Notes: generated by a model from the sequence alone, not told the origin. 64,000 bases of DNA from Periconia sp. R9002 (GCA_023627715.1 JAMAHW010000002.1:434001-498000); one strand, 5' to 3'; shown: positions 32,887 through 45,780, counted from the stretch's first letter. Made by a program: numbers and translations.

Positions 32887-35725
32887 CTACGCCCTCTGTC
32901 CCCTCCCTGAAAGCGGACCTGTATGCGTTGCGGCCGCATACTTGGAAACGGGGAGGTCATTCTGCATAGTAGAATCGTCGAGGCCATCGCCCTCCTCTTC
33001 CTCATCCTCGACGATACGCGTCGGGACATCGGGAATGTCTTCGGGGCTGCGATGCTGCAGGGAGTGGCGGTCAGGCGTGGTGGACTGGGAGACCATGGAC
33101 ATGGCGGTGGAGGAGCGGTGCGTGAGATCCGGGGTAGGGGGGATACTGGAGCCGCGGCCGGGGCGAAGCATGTCGGTGTCGTCGTCGCCGTAGTCACTGC
33201 TGCGCACCGAGGTGCCACCGTGGCTGATGCGACGGTGCGACTGCTGCGAGGCGGTGTCGTGGATGTCGTCGTCGGCTTGTTGGGCGAGCTGGAGCCCTTC
33301 GACGGCGGCGGCGCATTGCTCCGAGATGTTGCGGATGATGTAGGCGATGGCATCAGTCTTGTCACGGAGGTGGCGGTCAGCGACGTCGACCATGCTAAGG
33401 TTGGAGAAGCGCTTCGAGTTGCGTGCGCCAGCGGCGCCGTGGAGGAGGCGTTGCTCCATATCCGGCGACACGTCTTCGCCGTCGAGGTGCTTGCCGTCGA
33501 TGGTGCTACGGCGCGAATCAGTGGCTTGTGTGGCGGCGCGGCTGTCGACGCGGTTGTGATGGTTGGATTCTGCGTCCTTGTAGGACATGGCGTCCGCGTC
33601 CTCGTCTTCCTCGGGTACATCTTCAAATCCCTCGTAGTCGGTGGGGCTGCCGAGTGATTTGACAATGTGCTCCATATGGTGAGTCTGACCGTCAATAAGG
33701 GCACGGAGGTGAAGCACCACACGCTGGGTCTCGTCACGTTGACGGGTAAGATTGTGTGCCGTGTGCTGGAGGTCGGCGATCTCCTTTTGATTCCTCTTGC
33801 GCTCGCGCTCAAGTTCCTCGGCAATCTCTTGTTGGAGAACAAGAGCCTCGAGGGCGTCGTCACGCTGCTTCTCAGTACCGGAGAGGCGCATCGTAAGACG
33901 AGCGGCATCATCCTTCTGCTGATCGATGAGAGTTGATAGGCGACGGTTCTCACGCTTGTGATTCTCAATCTTGACCTTGAGATCCTGCGTCTCCTTGGTG
34001 AGCTGCTCGGCAAATGACTGGAATTTGAGGAATTGCTGCTTCCAGCTCTCGAGCTCCTCGACAAGGAAATTGTTCCTCTTGGTAACCTTGGATAATTCCG
34101 TATCCATGCGACCCTTGAGGTTGATGAAATCCTGCCAAGCCTCTTGCGCATCGCGAGAGTATTGGTTGCGTTCTCGCACAATCTCGTTGAGGTGACGCAT
34201 GGAAACCTTGGTCATCAGGGGTTTCTTGACCGAGCCTCCAAAGATAGCCTTCATACCCGTGTTGCGTCCCTGTGTCACTGGTTAGCCCCGAATACGAACT
34301 CGTCAATAAATCTGGAAGAAAACCACATACTAGTTTCTCGCACACGTGGTCCATGACAGTCATGACAGCATCTTGGTTCCACCACTCCGGATCTTGAATG
34401 CTTTCCACCTCGCCGCGCATCACGATGATTTGACCGGCCGGAATCAGCTTGCCTCCTCCGTACGCTGAGCGCAAGTGCTGTGGTACACCTGTAGGTGCCA
34501 CTTCGCTGTTCAATGCCTGGGTGAGGCGAGTAATCATCTTGGTCCGCTGTCCAGCTGTAAGCGCGGACGGCGGGCTGGAGGTAAGCACGAAATTTCGGTC
34601 GAGGTCAACAACGAGTGCATCGTTGGGTGCAGTAAATAATGAGCGGCATTCCGATGTCACACCAAGGATGTATGGGCCTGGCTCCTGGACCAGGTCCTTG
34701 ATGTGACGTGCATGGACTACAGGCACATACAGTCCGCTCCACTCGTACACACGAACACAGTATCGGATAGTCTCGGCGGCGATGGTAAGAATGGCGGGAT
34801 AATGAGAGACGAAGATGATTCGTCGCGTTGGTGACACAGCAGCCTCAATCACACCCACAATGTTGGGAATCGACAAACACGTGAAAAGGGGCCACATAGC
34901 GAAGTTCTGGAAGCCGGTTGGCGAGGAGGGGAATTGGTAACACAAGGCGTAGTCCTTCATGTCGATCCTAACCAGGTCATTTAGTCGTGGAGCAGGAAAG
35001 CTCAGGATGCGCGACACCTCTTCAGCGTGGAACAGATTAGTTGCCTTGTTCCAGTGGATCCACATGCCCCGCAGGTAGTCTCCAAGCAGGTTGTAGAGAG
35101 GGTAGCGGGACAGGAAACTTAGGCAGTAAGGGATCCAGTACGTTTCATCGCTGTTGTCGAAAAAGTCGGGCTCAATTCGCTTTCGCAAGTCACGGATAGT
35201 CTCGGCACGTTTCTCGTCGGCGCGGGACCATACGCGCAGGGCGATACCGTAGAGGGTATGTGAAGAGTCCTGCTGGAGAACGAACGAGTGGTGCACGCAG
35301 TGAGGCTGGCTTCGACCCGTGCAAATTTCAACATCGTGAGGAAAGCAGGCTCGCATAGCGGCGTGCAAAGACCTCGCGATTTCGTTATCCTGCTCCAATC
35401 GAGGGCTGCTGCCCAAGATCTCAGGAAGCCAGAACGTGCCAACAGCACCCTTCATGTGGCCAATCTTGCCCTGGCTGGGTGTAGGTGCCTTGACCCATTG
35501 TGATGGTTCTCGGCCAACACCACACACCATGTAGGCGTGGGTGAGAGTTTTCGGTGTCTTCGCTCCCTGTCTGACATTGAGAGTGGAGGGAAGCGGTTGT
35601 GTGATTCGGGAGTGGAGGGAGGAGGTTCGGCTGGGGATGATGAGACTGTGGTCAGTCTGATCTCGTTGGTCCCTGGTGGGAGGTCGGTCGCTAGTCCTAG
35701 GACGAAGGCTCAAAGAAGGTGCCAT
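32887..35725 (-). CDS. DENN-domain protein with C-terminal coiled coil
   Basis: Two exons, 35725-34331 and 34269-32887 (intron 61 bp), give 925 residues. After a basic, Ser-rich N-terminus come the upstream DENN segment (THAYMVCGVGREPSQWVKAP, WLPEILGSSPRLEQDNE), the core DENN domain (about 170-330, with FHAEEVSRILSFPAPRLND, FTCLSIPNIVGVIEAAVSPTRRIIFVS) and the downstream DENN part (about 350-470). A coiled coil follows (about 490-650), then an acidic disordered tail. DENN proteins are exchange factors for Rab GTPases in membrane traffic. The partner Rab is not evident. The frame between the two large open frames is restored by one phase-0 intron with a GTATGT donor and CACAG acceptor. Confidence 0.9.
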
Positions 35726-37976
35726 TGTGAAGTGAAACTGGTTGTGTCTGCTCGAAGAAGCAGTCGGGTATTTTGTATTAAAGAAAGTAGTCGGGCCTCA
35801 AAGGAGGGCGCGGGGAAAGGTATCAGAAGCAAGGAGCACTGCTAGGAAGTACGACTCGTATTAGGTGGTGCTCGGCATTCGCACTGTTACAGCAGTAAGG
35901 GAAGGAGGTTATGGTGCGAAAAATTGTCGAGCAAGAATCTCAAAGAGCTGCAACAATGTGATGATGCACCGTCTCTAGAGGGTCTTTCAGCGAAAGGGTG
36001 GCCAAAGTCGGACCTAGAGAGGCAGCGTACTGTGGATAGACAACGGCGGAGGCGGGAAGGATATGGCTTTCTTTTGGGGAGAAGTAGTCTGTGAACAGCT
36101 TCCACGGCGGTGCCCACTCCAGGGAAGCCATTGGACAGGGGGCATATTGGAGCTTGGACAAGGGGAAAGCACCCGAGAACAGCGGCCCTGGCTCTCTGGG
36201 CAGACGGCAGCCAGGGATTATCGCTCTTCCCTAGCTTCATGTTGCTTTCTTGGTCCCCACCGTTGTTGTCGGCTACGCGAGATGAGACGGCCGCTCGCCC
36301 AATCGGGCCATTGGCAGGGGCCATGGAGAGCTTCTGCACGGGGCAGTCAGGGGCTTTGGCCGCCCACGCCGTTCCTTTCAACTGTACAGCTGCGGTTTTT
36401 TGTCGTCGAAGGAACAGTACAATTGGAGCGTATCCCCGATCGCACTTGTTGCATTCTTCTCTGCTGGCTTCGTCGACCTAATTATGCGTGAATGAAGATG
36501 GGCAAACCGTATAAGTGGCGTATGAGGGGGTGCAGACGGTCAGAGACTGCGTGTTAATCTTATCTTCTTTCCGTTTCCCGTACGCGGGAGACGAGGAAAT
36601 TGAATAAGTTTGGAGGATGCGTGACTGTGTCGACGATTGCGTTTCGCTGCATCAATCATTCATAATCCCTCCATCCCTTCATCACCCATACCCATCCCTC
36701 GTCCCCCGCTGCGTGTGACGGCCATGAGAATGCTTCCTTTTTGTGCAATGGTCTGCCATCGTCAGCAGACGTTTGCCTCCGCCAAAAGACCACGACTCGT
36801 GGCCACGACTAGCAGACATTGAGCGAACGTTTGTCCGGACCACTGAGTAGTGAAAGTGCACCAATCCGAATCATGAAGTGGGCTGTTTCTTGTGCATGGC
36901 GTTTGGACTATCACGTTGCTGTATGCACCATTCATGCACCCAATACATAGCGTATGCATCATTATGCACCACCGCTAATCCCCCTCCCACAAGAGCGTGC
37001 GGTACGGTGCGGGACCCTTTCCCCTGAGCATCCAGCCGATCCAACCCTCCTTCGGCTTGGGCACCGACCCGTGGGCGTTATTTGCTTCCTGCTGAGTCTG
37101 CTCTGGGCCGCTCGCGCGTTCCTTCGACTGCTGCAAACGCCATGTTTGATCTTGCATCCTCCTCGTGGCTGGGTTCGGTTTCTTGCACTCGTGGAACACT
37201 ATCATTTATAATGCCATCGCTTTCCCGTTATGATCAATATTGACACCTTTTGGGATATGCCAAGGCACATCATGTTTTTTTTGTGCCAGCCGCGAGTCAT
37301 CGTGAATGCCGACAATTTGATTCGAGGTCGTCGCCACCTCTAACTGGCACTTTTTGTGTCCGCTGCTGCAGATTTGAAGTTGTCCATATGCGTGTACAAG
37401 GTAGTTGCTGGTATTTGTGCGTGGGCGTAGGATGAATGGCTGCAGCCCGTAGATCCTCTGACACTTGCCATGCCGCTATCACAGTACTAAGAATCCACAT
37501 GGAGAGTCCCAGGAAAACGCTGCCTGCCGACATGTCGCAATGTCGCATGGCGCATCTCGACAATCTTGACAGGTTGGACTATCATTTTGGTGAGTTTTGT
37601 GTAGAGTCCCGCTATCTCCGATCATGGCCCTGTCGCCCGTCAGTCGGTGCGGACAGTGCGAAGCTCATTTCCGTCTCTTCAACCTCTGTTTTTCTCTCAT
37701 GACCTTCTTCTGGCGCATAGAAAAGGTTGATCGTCAGCAGTGTGTGCGTCTCGTTGGCATGTATATTTCGCAGAAGACGTCGACATAAACTTTGTGCAGA
37801 TAGAAAGAGCGACCGTGAGTGTGTCACGTGTCTGTCTGATCTACAGTGCATTGCCTCCACATCAATTCGACCTCACCCGGAAAAATTTCCCACTCCCACA
37901 CATGCACCTCTCATCACCGGCTCATTGATAGCTAGCGAAACCTGCCGGCTTCTCCAAGTGCATCTCAATTTGCATT
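35726..37976. other. Long divergent intergenic region (DENN gene / BCD1)
   Basis: This is 2.25 kb containing both promoters. The 164-codon minus frame (35887-36381) and smaller plus frames show no family resemblance, splice logic or codon bias. A GTATGCACCATTCATGCACC cluster (about 36917-36970) repeats the motif ATGCACC several times and may be regulatory. Confidence 0.4.
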
Positions 37977-39372
37977 ATGACAGGCGACGCCCCATTGAGC
38001 CAGCTCTGCAGCATCTGGTAGGTGTGCCGTCTGGTTTCTTTCTCGCCTATCAAATTCAACCCCCGTGAATTTCCCGATTTGGGATACCATTCGTCCAAGC
38101 ACCAATTAATTCATGAAATTCCCCTTGATGCAACTCTATATTCATCAATCACATGCACGGTAAAAACTAAACATACTCTAGCAACGTATCCGCATTTAAA
38201 TACAAATGCCCCGGCTGCGGTGCGCAGACGTGCTCACTGCCGTGTTATAAGCGGCACCAACAATGGGCACAGTGCAGCGGCAAAAGAGACCCCACCAAAT
38301 TTGTCAAGAGATCCCAGCTGGAAACTCCCGCAGGCATCGACCACGACTTCAACTTTTTGACCAGTGTCGAGCGGGGATTGCAGAGAGCCGAAAGAGTTGA
38401 GAATGCGACCAGCGGCTCTGCATCGGCTCTCCAACACGGTGGAAGCCGCCGCAAGCTCGTCAGCAATCAGCAATTCAAAGACGCTGGCGTAGCTGTCATC
38501 CGGGCGCCACAAGGTCTCAGCAGGCAGAAACAGAATGCCACTCACAGGGGAAAGTGAGTCTCGTATAGCAGCACCTCCGCACTTACCCCAGGCTAACCGT
38601 ACCTCGCAGATCGGGGCACATCGTGTGGTCCGTAGAATGGATATGGGACGACGATTCCCATATATTCACCGAGTGCAGCGAGGTAGAGGCCGTGCATCGA
38701 CTTGATCCTTTCCGTCCCTCTAGGAAGCGGAAACGGATCGAAGCAGCAGTGACCGACGCAGACCATGTTTCGGAATCTGACAAGATCCAGACGGAGACGT
38801 CACTACCATCAGAGCAAAAGCCCGATGAAGGATCTCCCCTACTTTCCACTGCGGAGCCAGGACAACACATCACCGCTCCCAGCGCCAGCGACGTCACCAC
38901 CTCTCAACCAGAAGAACCATCACAACAGCAAGTGGTGGACGATCATAACGCAAGCCTTCTCAAGCCTGGCCTAACCCCCGAACCGGCTCTTCCCACCCAT
39001 ACTTTCTTCCTCCTCAAACCGCAAACCATCTCCACTCACAAAGTCCTGATCCCACTGTCCCCAGACACCACCCTGGCCGACTCCCTGCGAGGTAGAACTG
39101 TTCTCGAGTTCCCTACCATCTACGTGTTTCCCGATCCTTCGGCCCCTCCGTCGAGCGAGAAGTTTCTGATGGAGGACGCGTACTTGCAGCAGGAACGCGA
39201 CGAACAAGCCGAACTTGACGAAACGCTGAAGGGTGTTGACCCGAAAACTTTAAAAGCGCTTGAAAGTGAGCGAAACCAGGAGGAGGACGTAAAGGGTGAA
39301 GGGGAGATTAACAGTGAGGCTATTCTTGATGTTTTGAAGCGCGACCTTGGGGCCAAGGGGGTTACTTTATGA
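37977..39372 (+). CDS. BCD1: Box C/D snoRNP assembly factor BCD1 (zf-HIT)
   Basis: Exons 37977-38017, 38182-38553 and 38610-39372 give 391 residues. The first, 41-base exon supplies LCSIC and joins to NVSAFKYKCPGCGAQTCSLPCYKRH, completing the HIT zinc finger: Cys11, Cys14, Cys23, Cys26, Cys31, Cys35, His39 and Cys45. Bcd1/ZNHIT6 is a nuclear factor needed for early assembly and stability of box C/D snoRNAs with Snu13 and the R2TP machinery. Downstream, GIDHDFNFLTSVERGLQRAE and GHIVWSVEWIW are typical Bcd1 stretches, as is TVLEFPTIYVFPD near the C-terminus. The long acidic/Ser linker is variable. The first intron (164 bp) has branch ACTAAAC and acceptor CTCTAG. Confidence 0.94.
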
Positions 39373-41822
39373 TAGTGTCGGGATGCACAATTCATCTTTC
39401 TCTGTCTGATATTCGTTTCATTCTTTGCTCCATCACTTATCCACCGCGAGTTAATCTGGGAAAAATAAAGTCCCATACAGATGATACACACATATACATC
39501 TACCTATCTCCACAAACAACACCACAGATCTAGCACCAACATCACCAACCTCACCCCTCCAGCCCTTCCCCAAACTACCACATTACCCTTCAACACCCCC
39601 TCTCCACAATCCATTCAACGAACAAAATTCAAACATCTCCAAGTTACATCCTTCTAATCCCCCTCACGTTACATAGCTTGTTCTGTGGCTGTGGCATGTG
39701 ATGGAACTAGGTAGCATTCCATTCCGTCCATCCTTCGCCAAAGTAGGGAAAAGATAGGAACGCGAGTGGCGAGTGGTGTGGGTTTTCTTTGAGGGAAGCG
39801 ATGTGGGGATGCGCGCGATTAGTGTGAGATATTAGGGTGGCAGATATATGAGATGAGCTGAGATTGTTGAGATGAGATTGTTGGGAGGGGGAGGGGGGGT
39901 TAGTGTGTGTGTATGGGTGTGAGTGAGGAGGGAAGGACGGTTTGGGATGTAGTTTCTGTACGATAGTTGGGTAGTGGAGGTGTGGGTTGTACGATGGAGT
40001 TGACATTTTTGACAGATTGAGTGACAGGTAACGGTTCATTGTTGCTCGGGAGTTATTGATTTTTCGCTTTTGATGGGTATCTTTTGTTTGCACGAGGTTA
40101 GGTAGGGGAAAGGTTTGAAGGTGGGGTGCACGGGAAGCTTAGCGCCGCGAGATGAAAGGGGAGGAGATTTGAGCTACGATGTGTGGATCGTGAGGATTGC
40201 TGGAGGGAGATGATGGTGTTGGAGATTGGCCAGCCGCAATATCTGGCTGCGATTCAGAGGGTGGGCTGGAGGTAGATGGCATGGATGAATGAAGCTGAAA
40301 AGAACCCTTCATAGCAAATCATCCAACTATCTTTAATTCGACATTCCTATTCAGAACACAATCCAAAATGCATTAACACAAGAAACCGCACTAAAGCGAT
40401 CTTTGCTTGCGCGTACAGGCTACAGCCGTCGCCGTCCTCTCCTCAGACGGCTTCGCCTAACCCGCTCCGCCACCTAGTGGCGTCAACGATAAAAAGGACC
40501 GCAACAAGACTCCGGATCGATACAAGCCCTCTGATTAGAAACCAGGCGCGGGTGTCATCTCGCGAGAAATCGGCGCTTTATCACCGGTGAGTGCGGAGAG
40601 TGGAGATCAAGTTCATGTCGCATTTAACCAAGCTCGTGGTGCGCTCGCAGGGATGACCCTCCCAGCGTGGTGGATTCGGGGCCACGAGGCGAAATGGGAG
40701 GGAGCTGAACGCGGGATTAACTAATGCGAAAACGAGTGTCGGAGGTGCGAATTGCTGTGGAGCGGGAGGTGAAGTTTTTTTGTGTCAAATTTTATGGAGG
40801 GTAATGGGAGGATTGGTGAAAACTGGGGTAGGACAGAGAAGTCATCATGTGACCATCCATCCCTCACGAGTGTGCAGCATTTGAACGCATTTGCCAACGT
40901 GGGGTGCAGCACGTGGTTCACATGCGTGTTATGCCTGGCCTGGTAACAGAGAGCTTAACTGCACTGTCGGTAAGTTAACTCGTATCCCTACCTCGTATTG
41001 ATAAGTTCAGTTGGATATATTAATACCAGGAGCATTCTGTTAACTAAACGGCGCCGAACACGCTGTTCCCCTTATCAGAACTTTTCCGCCCGCATTGGGA
41101 TCGGTTTCTCCTAACGTGTTGCCTCTTCCCGTCAATATAATTGACGCTTTTGTCGTCACAATATATGTGAAGACGCCAAGGTATATTGAATATCGTATCT
41201 ATTGCCATCTTGATCCAATCTTGCCGTTCCGCTGATCGCGCGCGGTGCGGTGGTCGTTCTAGGGGTACCGCCGTACATATATACAAAGACGATCTTGTAT
41301 ATCGCTGTTGATATTGATTCATTGATATTGTTTGCTCATCTCATGACCCACAAGTCACTGCCTGTTTCCAAGATTCTACGATTCATGAAGTCAGGTTTTG
41401 TCACATCTAGCCCGGAGCGTTCACTGTGGGTGTGATAAGTTGTTTACTATCCAGATAGTATACGGACCAAATCCCACGCTTTGTACTATATTGCGCGTCG
41501 TATATTATATGCGCAACATATTATAGAGATTAAATGCTGCGAGTCGTCCACTCTCGGCGTCTGCTGCTGCTTTACGGTTAGGTTACACACGGTCGCGCCC
41601 CGCTCCAATCCGTTCGCCATGTTTACAAGACCCCACTTGATATTAGCTAGCCCTGGCAGCGATCCCCACCAAGAAACTTCAAACACTCGCTGGATTGACG
41701 TCTGGCTGTGGTTTCCTTGAGGTTCCAATGCTGTATGGTGAGCCTCCTTACTTTTGACTGTGGTATATGTATTTTTTTGACCTGCGAAGCCGCAACAATC
41801 ACAGTTGAAAGTTAACTAGCTC
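39373..41822. other. Gene-free interval between BCD1 and the tRNA genes
   Basis: This is 2.45 kb. The left part has a C-rich then G/T-rich run (about 39530-40080), and the right part is balanced. Small frames at 39707-40093, 41044-41322 and 41486-41728 are not supported. The last 100 bases form the upstream region of tRNA-Gln. Confidence 0.45.
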
Positions 41823-41910
41823 GGCTTCGTAGTGTAGGGGTTATCACATCGGATTCTGATTATCCAAAATCATCATTCCGGTAACGGCGGTTCGATTCCG
41901 CCCGAGGCCT
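41823..41910 (+). tRNA. tRNA-Gln (CTG) with 16-nt intron
   Basis: The acceptor stem GGCTTCG (41823-41829) pairs with CGAGGCC (41903-41909), with T as discriminator base. The D arm is GTGTAGGGGTTATCAC, the anticodon stem TCGGA/TCCGG, and the T arm GGCGG-TTCGATT-CCGCC. The anticodon CTG is at 41856-41858 and an intron occupies 41860-41875, the canonical place one base 3' of the anticodon. A T-run at 41915-41920 can end RNA polymerase III transcription. Confidence 0.93.
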
Positions 41911-42521
41911 GATGTTTTTTGTTGATGTTTTTTTTCGGGCGGGGATACATAGGTAGAAGGGACGTTTACCAAACGACCACACCCGACAAACGTCGAATAC
42001 GAATACACTCTGATTCGCAGAATTCAATGCGTAGTCTCACCAGAGTGTGAGAATCTTTCTATTTTTCGCATTTTTTCCTATTACTCATTGGTCGATGAAT
42101 GGATGGATCAACCGCGCATTAGCCAAAAATTTACGCGAGCCTGCAGCACAACAAATATTTTCTTGCAATACCTAGCACAGAGGACTGAGTGTGTTTTGAC
42201 CGTGCTGTAACTGTTAAGCAGTATCATGTCGTATAAGGAGAGAATGTAATTCTTGACAGAGACATGGAGCGTATATAGCGGTGAACCAGAGGTTACCCAT
42301 GTGACAAATGATGTAACAGCAAACAAATTTCTGCCTTGCTATTGGTAAACATGATGTTCCTGGACCCAGAAAAAAGTTCCAAGCCTAAGAATTAGGTCGG
42401 CTGTCGTGTTCTGTTCGCTAATCGCCACTCTGCATCCAGCCGCCTCCGGCCTCACTTCCGCTCAACCCTTAAAATTTTTGGATATATATTAGATAGATAG
42501 CTTAATCAACATCAATCAAAT
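41911..42521. other. Spacer between two tRNA genes
   Basis: The spacer opens with T-runs that act as Pol III terminators for tRNA-Gln. The rest is AT-rich without frames or repeats that I recognise. Confidence 0.4.
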
Positions 42522-42606
42522 GGTTCGGTGGTGTAGTTGGTTATCACGTCAGTCTAACATCAAGTTAGGACACTGAAGGTCCCGAGTTCAAACCTCGGCT
42601 GAATCA
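42522..42606 (+). tRNA. tRNA-Val (AAC) with 11-nt intron
   Basis: The acceptor stem GGTTCGG pairs with CTGAATC (two G-U pairs) and A is the discriminator. The D arm is GTGTAGTTGGTTATCAC, the anticodon stem TCAGT/ACTGA, the variable loop AGGTC and the T arm CCGAG-TTCAAAC-CTCGG. The anticodon AAC is at 42556-42558, and the intron 42560-42570 lies after A37. A T-run follows at 42608-42615. Confidence 0.94.
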
Positions 42607-42839
42607 CTTTTTTTTGCTCATAAATCTGACGCCTCTGGCTTCCTTTTTGATCAAACCACATCATTCTAGCATTGCTTCGGCCCTGGAAATGATATCTGTT
42701 AACTTCTAATACATATAGATTGTTCCAAACTCTTTTTTTTGTAATGTCATGAGTCTCGCATCTTCTATCTCACGGGACCAAATATCAAAAATACGACTAA
42801 GAAAGACTGAAGACAGTATACATATATATCGTTCACACT

Positions 42840-43640
42840 ACGTTAACCCAATCTTACGGCACAAAATCGACTTAACTTAAACAGGGGTGATGCAGTAGAT
42901 GGTCAAGGTCTCGAAACGCTACACTACATAGTATCAATCTTAACACAACTTCGTGTCTAAGGAAACCTGTTTCAGAGTAACTTCACAACAGGCGGCAAAA
43001 ACCAATCGAGCAATCGTCCAACACAGACTCCTCTACGCTATCGCCCTTGTCTAGAATGGACGGTTATCAGCGTGGATCATATTCAGCTGGAACCCTCACA
43101 CCTCTCCTAGCTTGAAATTTAACGTATGAGCTTCACTTGACAGAAAAAGGGAAAGGAGAGCACCCAGCTGTAGAATCGCCCGCACTTATAACACTTACCA
43201 CACCACATACATCGCGTCAAGGGTCTCTTCCCCCTATAATTACAGTCTTTTTGATCGCAAGTAGAATACTTAAAGAGTATATATGTAAAATGTTTTTACT
43301 ATTTTTCTTTTGATTAATAGTCAAGAATATAGATCTTGTCATAGATATACTACACGTCTTTTATAATCTATTGTGAGTGTGGGATATATCAACAACCGCA
43401 TGGCAAGATACCTATGGGCGTTAGATCAAAGGTAGTCACGACAGCACTAGGTACAGCACTGAGTTATTAAGCTTAAGGCACAGGTTTTCTATTGTCAAGA
43501 CACTATATAGCGTGGCATATTAAGACAATCATTGTGAACTGTAACTACCCTAGTTGCATATAGCTACCTTTGCAAATGCGAAAAATCTATTCCTAAGCAG
43601 ATGCTTCATCATAGCGCTGTGAGCCAATAGCAACAAGATA
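42840..43640 (-). repeat. Decayed dispersed repeat, copy 3 (longest)
   Basis: Reverse-complement segments match the copy near 7.4-7.7 kb (at about 43575-43490 and 42945-42865) and the copy near 15.7-15.9 kb (at about 43365-43160), in collinear order. The 17-base block AGTGTTATAAGTGCGGG lies at about 43193-43177 on the minus strand. Mostly transition differences suggest RIP. Class unknown; ends not found. Confidence 0.65.
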
Positions 43641-43799
43641 AGTCCGCATTTACTAGCTAATGTCCTTCTCTCTTACTTCTACAAAACACAACTTAATTCT
43701 TTGCTATTATCTAAACAGACCGCTCTTCACGGTGTTAATATATTAAGAGACCCCGTTCTTAAACCAGCATTAGTACCACATTAGTCTTTCTATCATTAA

Positions 43800-45780
43800 T
43801 GATACTAAAATCTATTATGAACTCCACAACATTACCCTAACCCTCCCTCCTTTATAGGAGAAGAACACCAATATAAGAGCAACGAAACCACCTCCCCATC
43901 TCCTTGAAAAGAAGGGGGAGGGGGGTTCCCAAACATGCATCCTCATCTAGAACCTCCACATACATTTTTCATTAATCCTATCTACCTAGCCTTTTAAACC
44001 ACACCAGCTACACATACATCGCCACTACCCCTATTCATCTACTTAATAAACTCCTTAAAGAAATGCAAAAATTAGCTGTCTAATAATTGCAATGGTTTAA
44101 TTCGTATATATTCAAACACCGTTACCTCAGCACTTAAAGGGTCCGGCATACCTATCTACCCCTATCTCACCTCTATGCTCAAGCCTACGTACTTATAGCA
44201 AGCTCAGTCTTATCCCTCCTATCTATCCATTCAGCGAGGATATATTACTTGAGATTTTTGTCGAGGTAGAACCCTTCCTAATAGTTCGAACAAAAAAAAG
44301 TATCACTTAAGACAACTAATATATCTATCCTCGACTCAATCCTATACTTAATAACCTCCTCCCTATTCCCTACCTAGTACTTAGCCTAGTAAGTCTAAAC
44401 CCCTCCTTTTAACCTACTACATAAAAATCTCCTTCGCATTATCCCCTACCTTCCTAAGGCCCTCACATACGCACATAAACCCTCCCCTCTTCCCCCTTCC
44501 TATCCCCTTCACCCTGAACTTCCCACACCAACCCCCCTAATAAAAAAACACCACCCCTCCTTCCACAGCACCCCTCCCCTACCCCCTCCCTCCGACATTC
44601 ATCCATCGCTCTTCCATCGCCCTCCTACCCTTACCACCACTCATCACCCTTTCTCACCTCTAACCTCCTTATCCGTACAACCCCCTAATCACAATTCCAA
44701 CACATTACACTTCTTTCCTCAATCCTATACCTAATCGTTCGAATTTTTATTTTAACCAGGAAGGATAAGTCCTTCATACGTAAGATTTACTAAGTATGCT
44801 GTAGATAGTAAGGAAGGAAAAGATACTACACCACGCATATCCTACTCTCTTTCTTCTTTTCTTTTGAGTTTAACTCTACAAACCCACCACTCCTTACCCC
44901 CCCCCCCCTAGCTTACAAAAATCCTATACTAAACCCTTAGAAAACTAGGTAAACGAATCCCTTCTCTTTTTTCTAAAATCTACTGCGTTCTACGTTCGTT
45001 TTCTAAAATCTACTTTATTCTCTACGATTACTACTTACTCTCCTTTTCTATTACCTTATCTCTAGCTTATATCATACACCTGTAAAATTCTATTCTTAAA
45101 TACTACTCACACATTTAAGTCTATCTGAAATACTTTACCTTCCTACCTCCTTTTACTACCTCTCTCTCCCCCTCCTACCTCTGTAAGAATCTAGTACGCC
45201 CACCCTATACCTATACCTAATTACTTACATGATTTACTTACTTAAGAATACTACGGATTAGACCACTTCACCTAATTTTTTCGCGTCATGATCCTTCTCC
45301 CTTTACTTTTTATCCCCTTTTTATTACGGTTAGGATAGTGGAGTATAGTATACTAGCTCTTTTGTGGTTTATGGGAATGGGTGGTGTGTAGTAGTAGGTT
45401 TAATATAGAATAGAAAGTGGATAATTACAATTGGTCTTACTATTCAAACTCATCCAATCCAATCCAGCCCACGCATTCCTACCTACCCTAACACCCTCCT
45501 TTTCTTACGTAGGAATTAATATTCGGGGGTAGAATAGGAATAGGAGAGAGGGTAGTAGGGTTGGTTTGTTTGTCTAGCTTGCTTACCAGAAGGGATAGAG
45601 GTAATAAAGGAGAAGGGAGGGGGAGAGGGGGGTTGGTTTGTTGTATTAAGATGGGATAAGGATTAAATTCTAGAAAGATGCGCTTGGGACTGCTATCTCA
45701 AAAACGGGGTAAGGTATTTATATAGGGGAAAGGGGGAAGCAAGCTCGAACTACATTTACGTTGTTTGTAAGTGGATGATA
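43800..45780. repeat. RIP-like tract with switching strand asymmetry
   Basis: From about 43.8 to 45.3 kb the plus strand is almost free of G and rich in C, T and TA. From 45323 to about 45430 and 45510 to 45770 it is instead G-rich and nearly free of C, with a C-rich piece between (about 45440-45505). TG is rare in the first type and CA is rare in the second, as expected if C-to-T change at CA hit one strand in each block. Confidence 0.55.

Noticed and set aside
35887..36381. 164-codon minus frame in the DENN/BCD1 spacer
   Set aside because: Overlapping plus frames are equally open; no motif or codon bias.
38150..38181. BCD1 start with an ATG at 38124 and a 22-base intron
   Set aside because: The intron would be too short and the zinc finger would lose Cys11 and Cys14; the exon at 37977-38017 restores both.
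40380..40500. GC-rich stretch with short inverted pieces as a possible tRNA or rRNA fragment
   Set aside because: No T-arm or D-arm consensus and no match to 5S rRNA.
43835..43860. CCCTAACCCT-like sequence as an internal telomere repeat
   Set aside because: Less than two units in C-rich RIP-like DNA; chance is enough.
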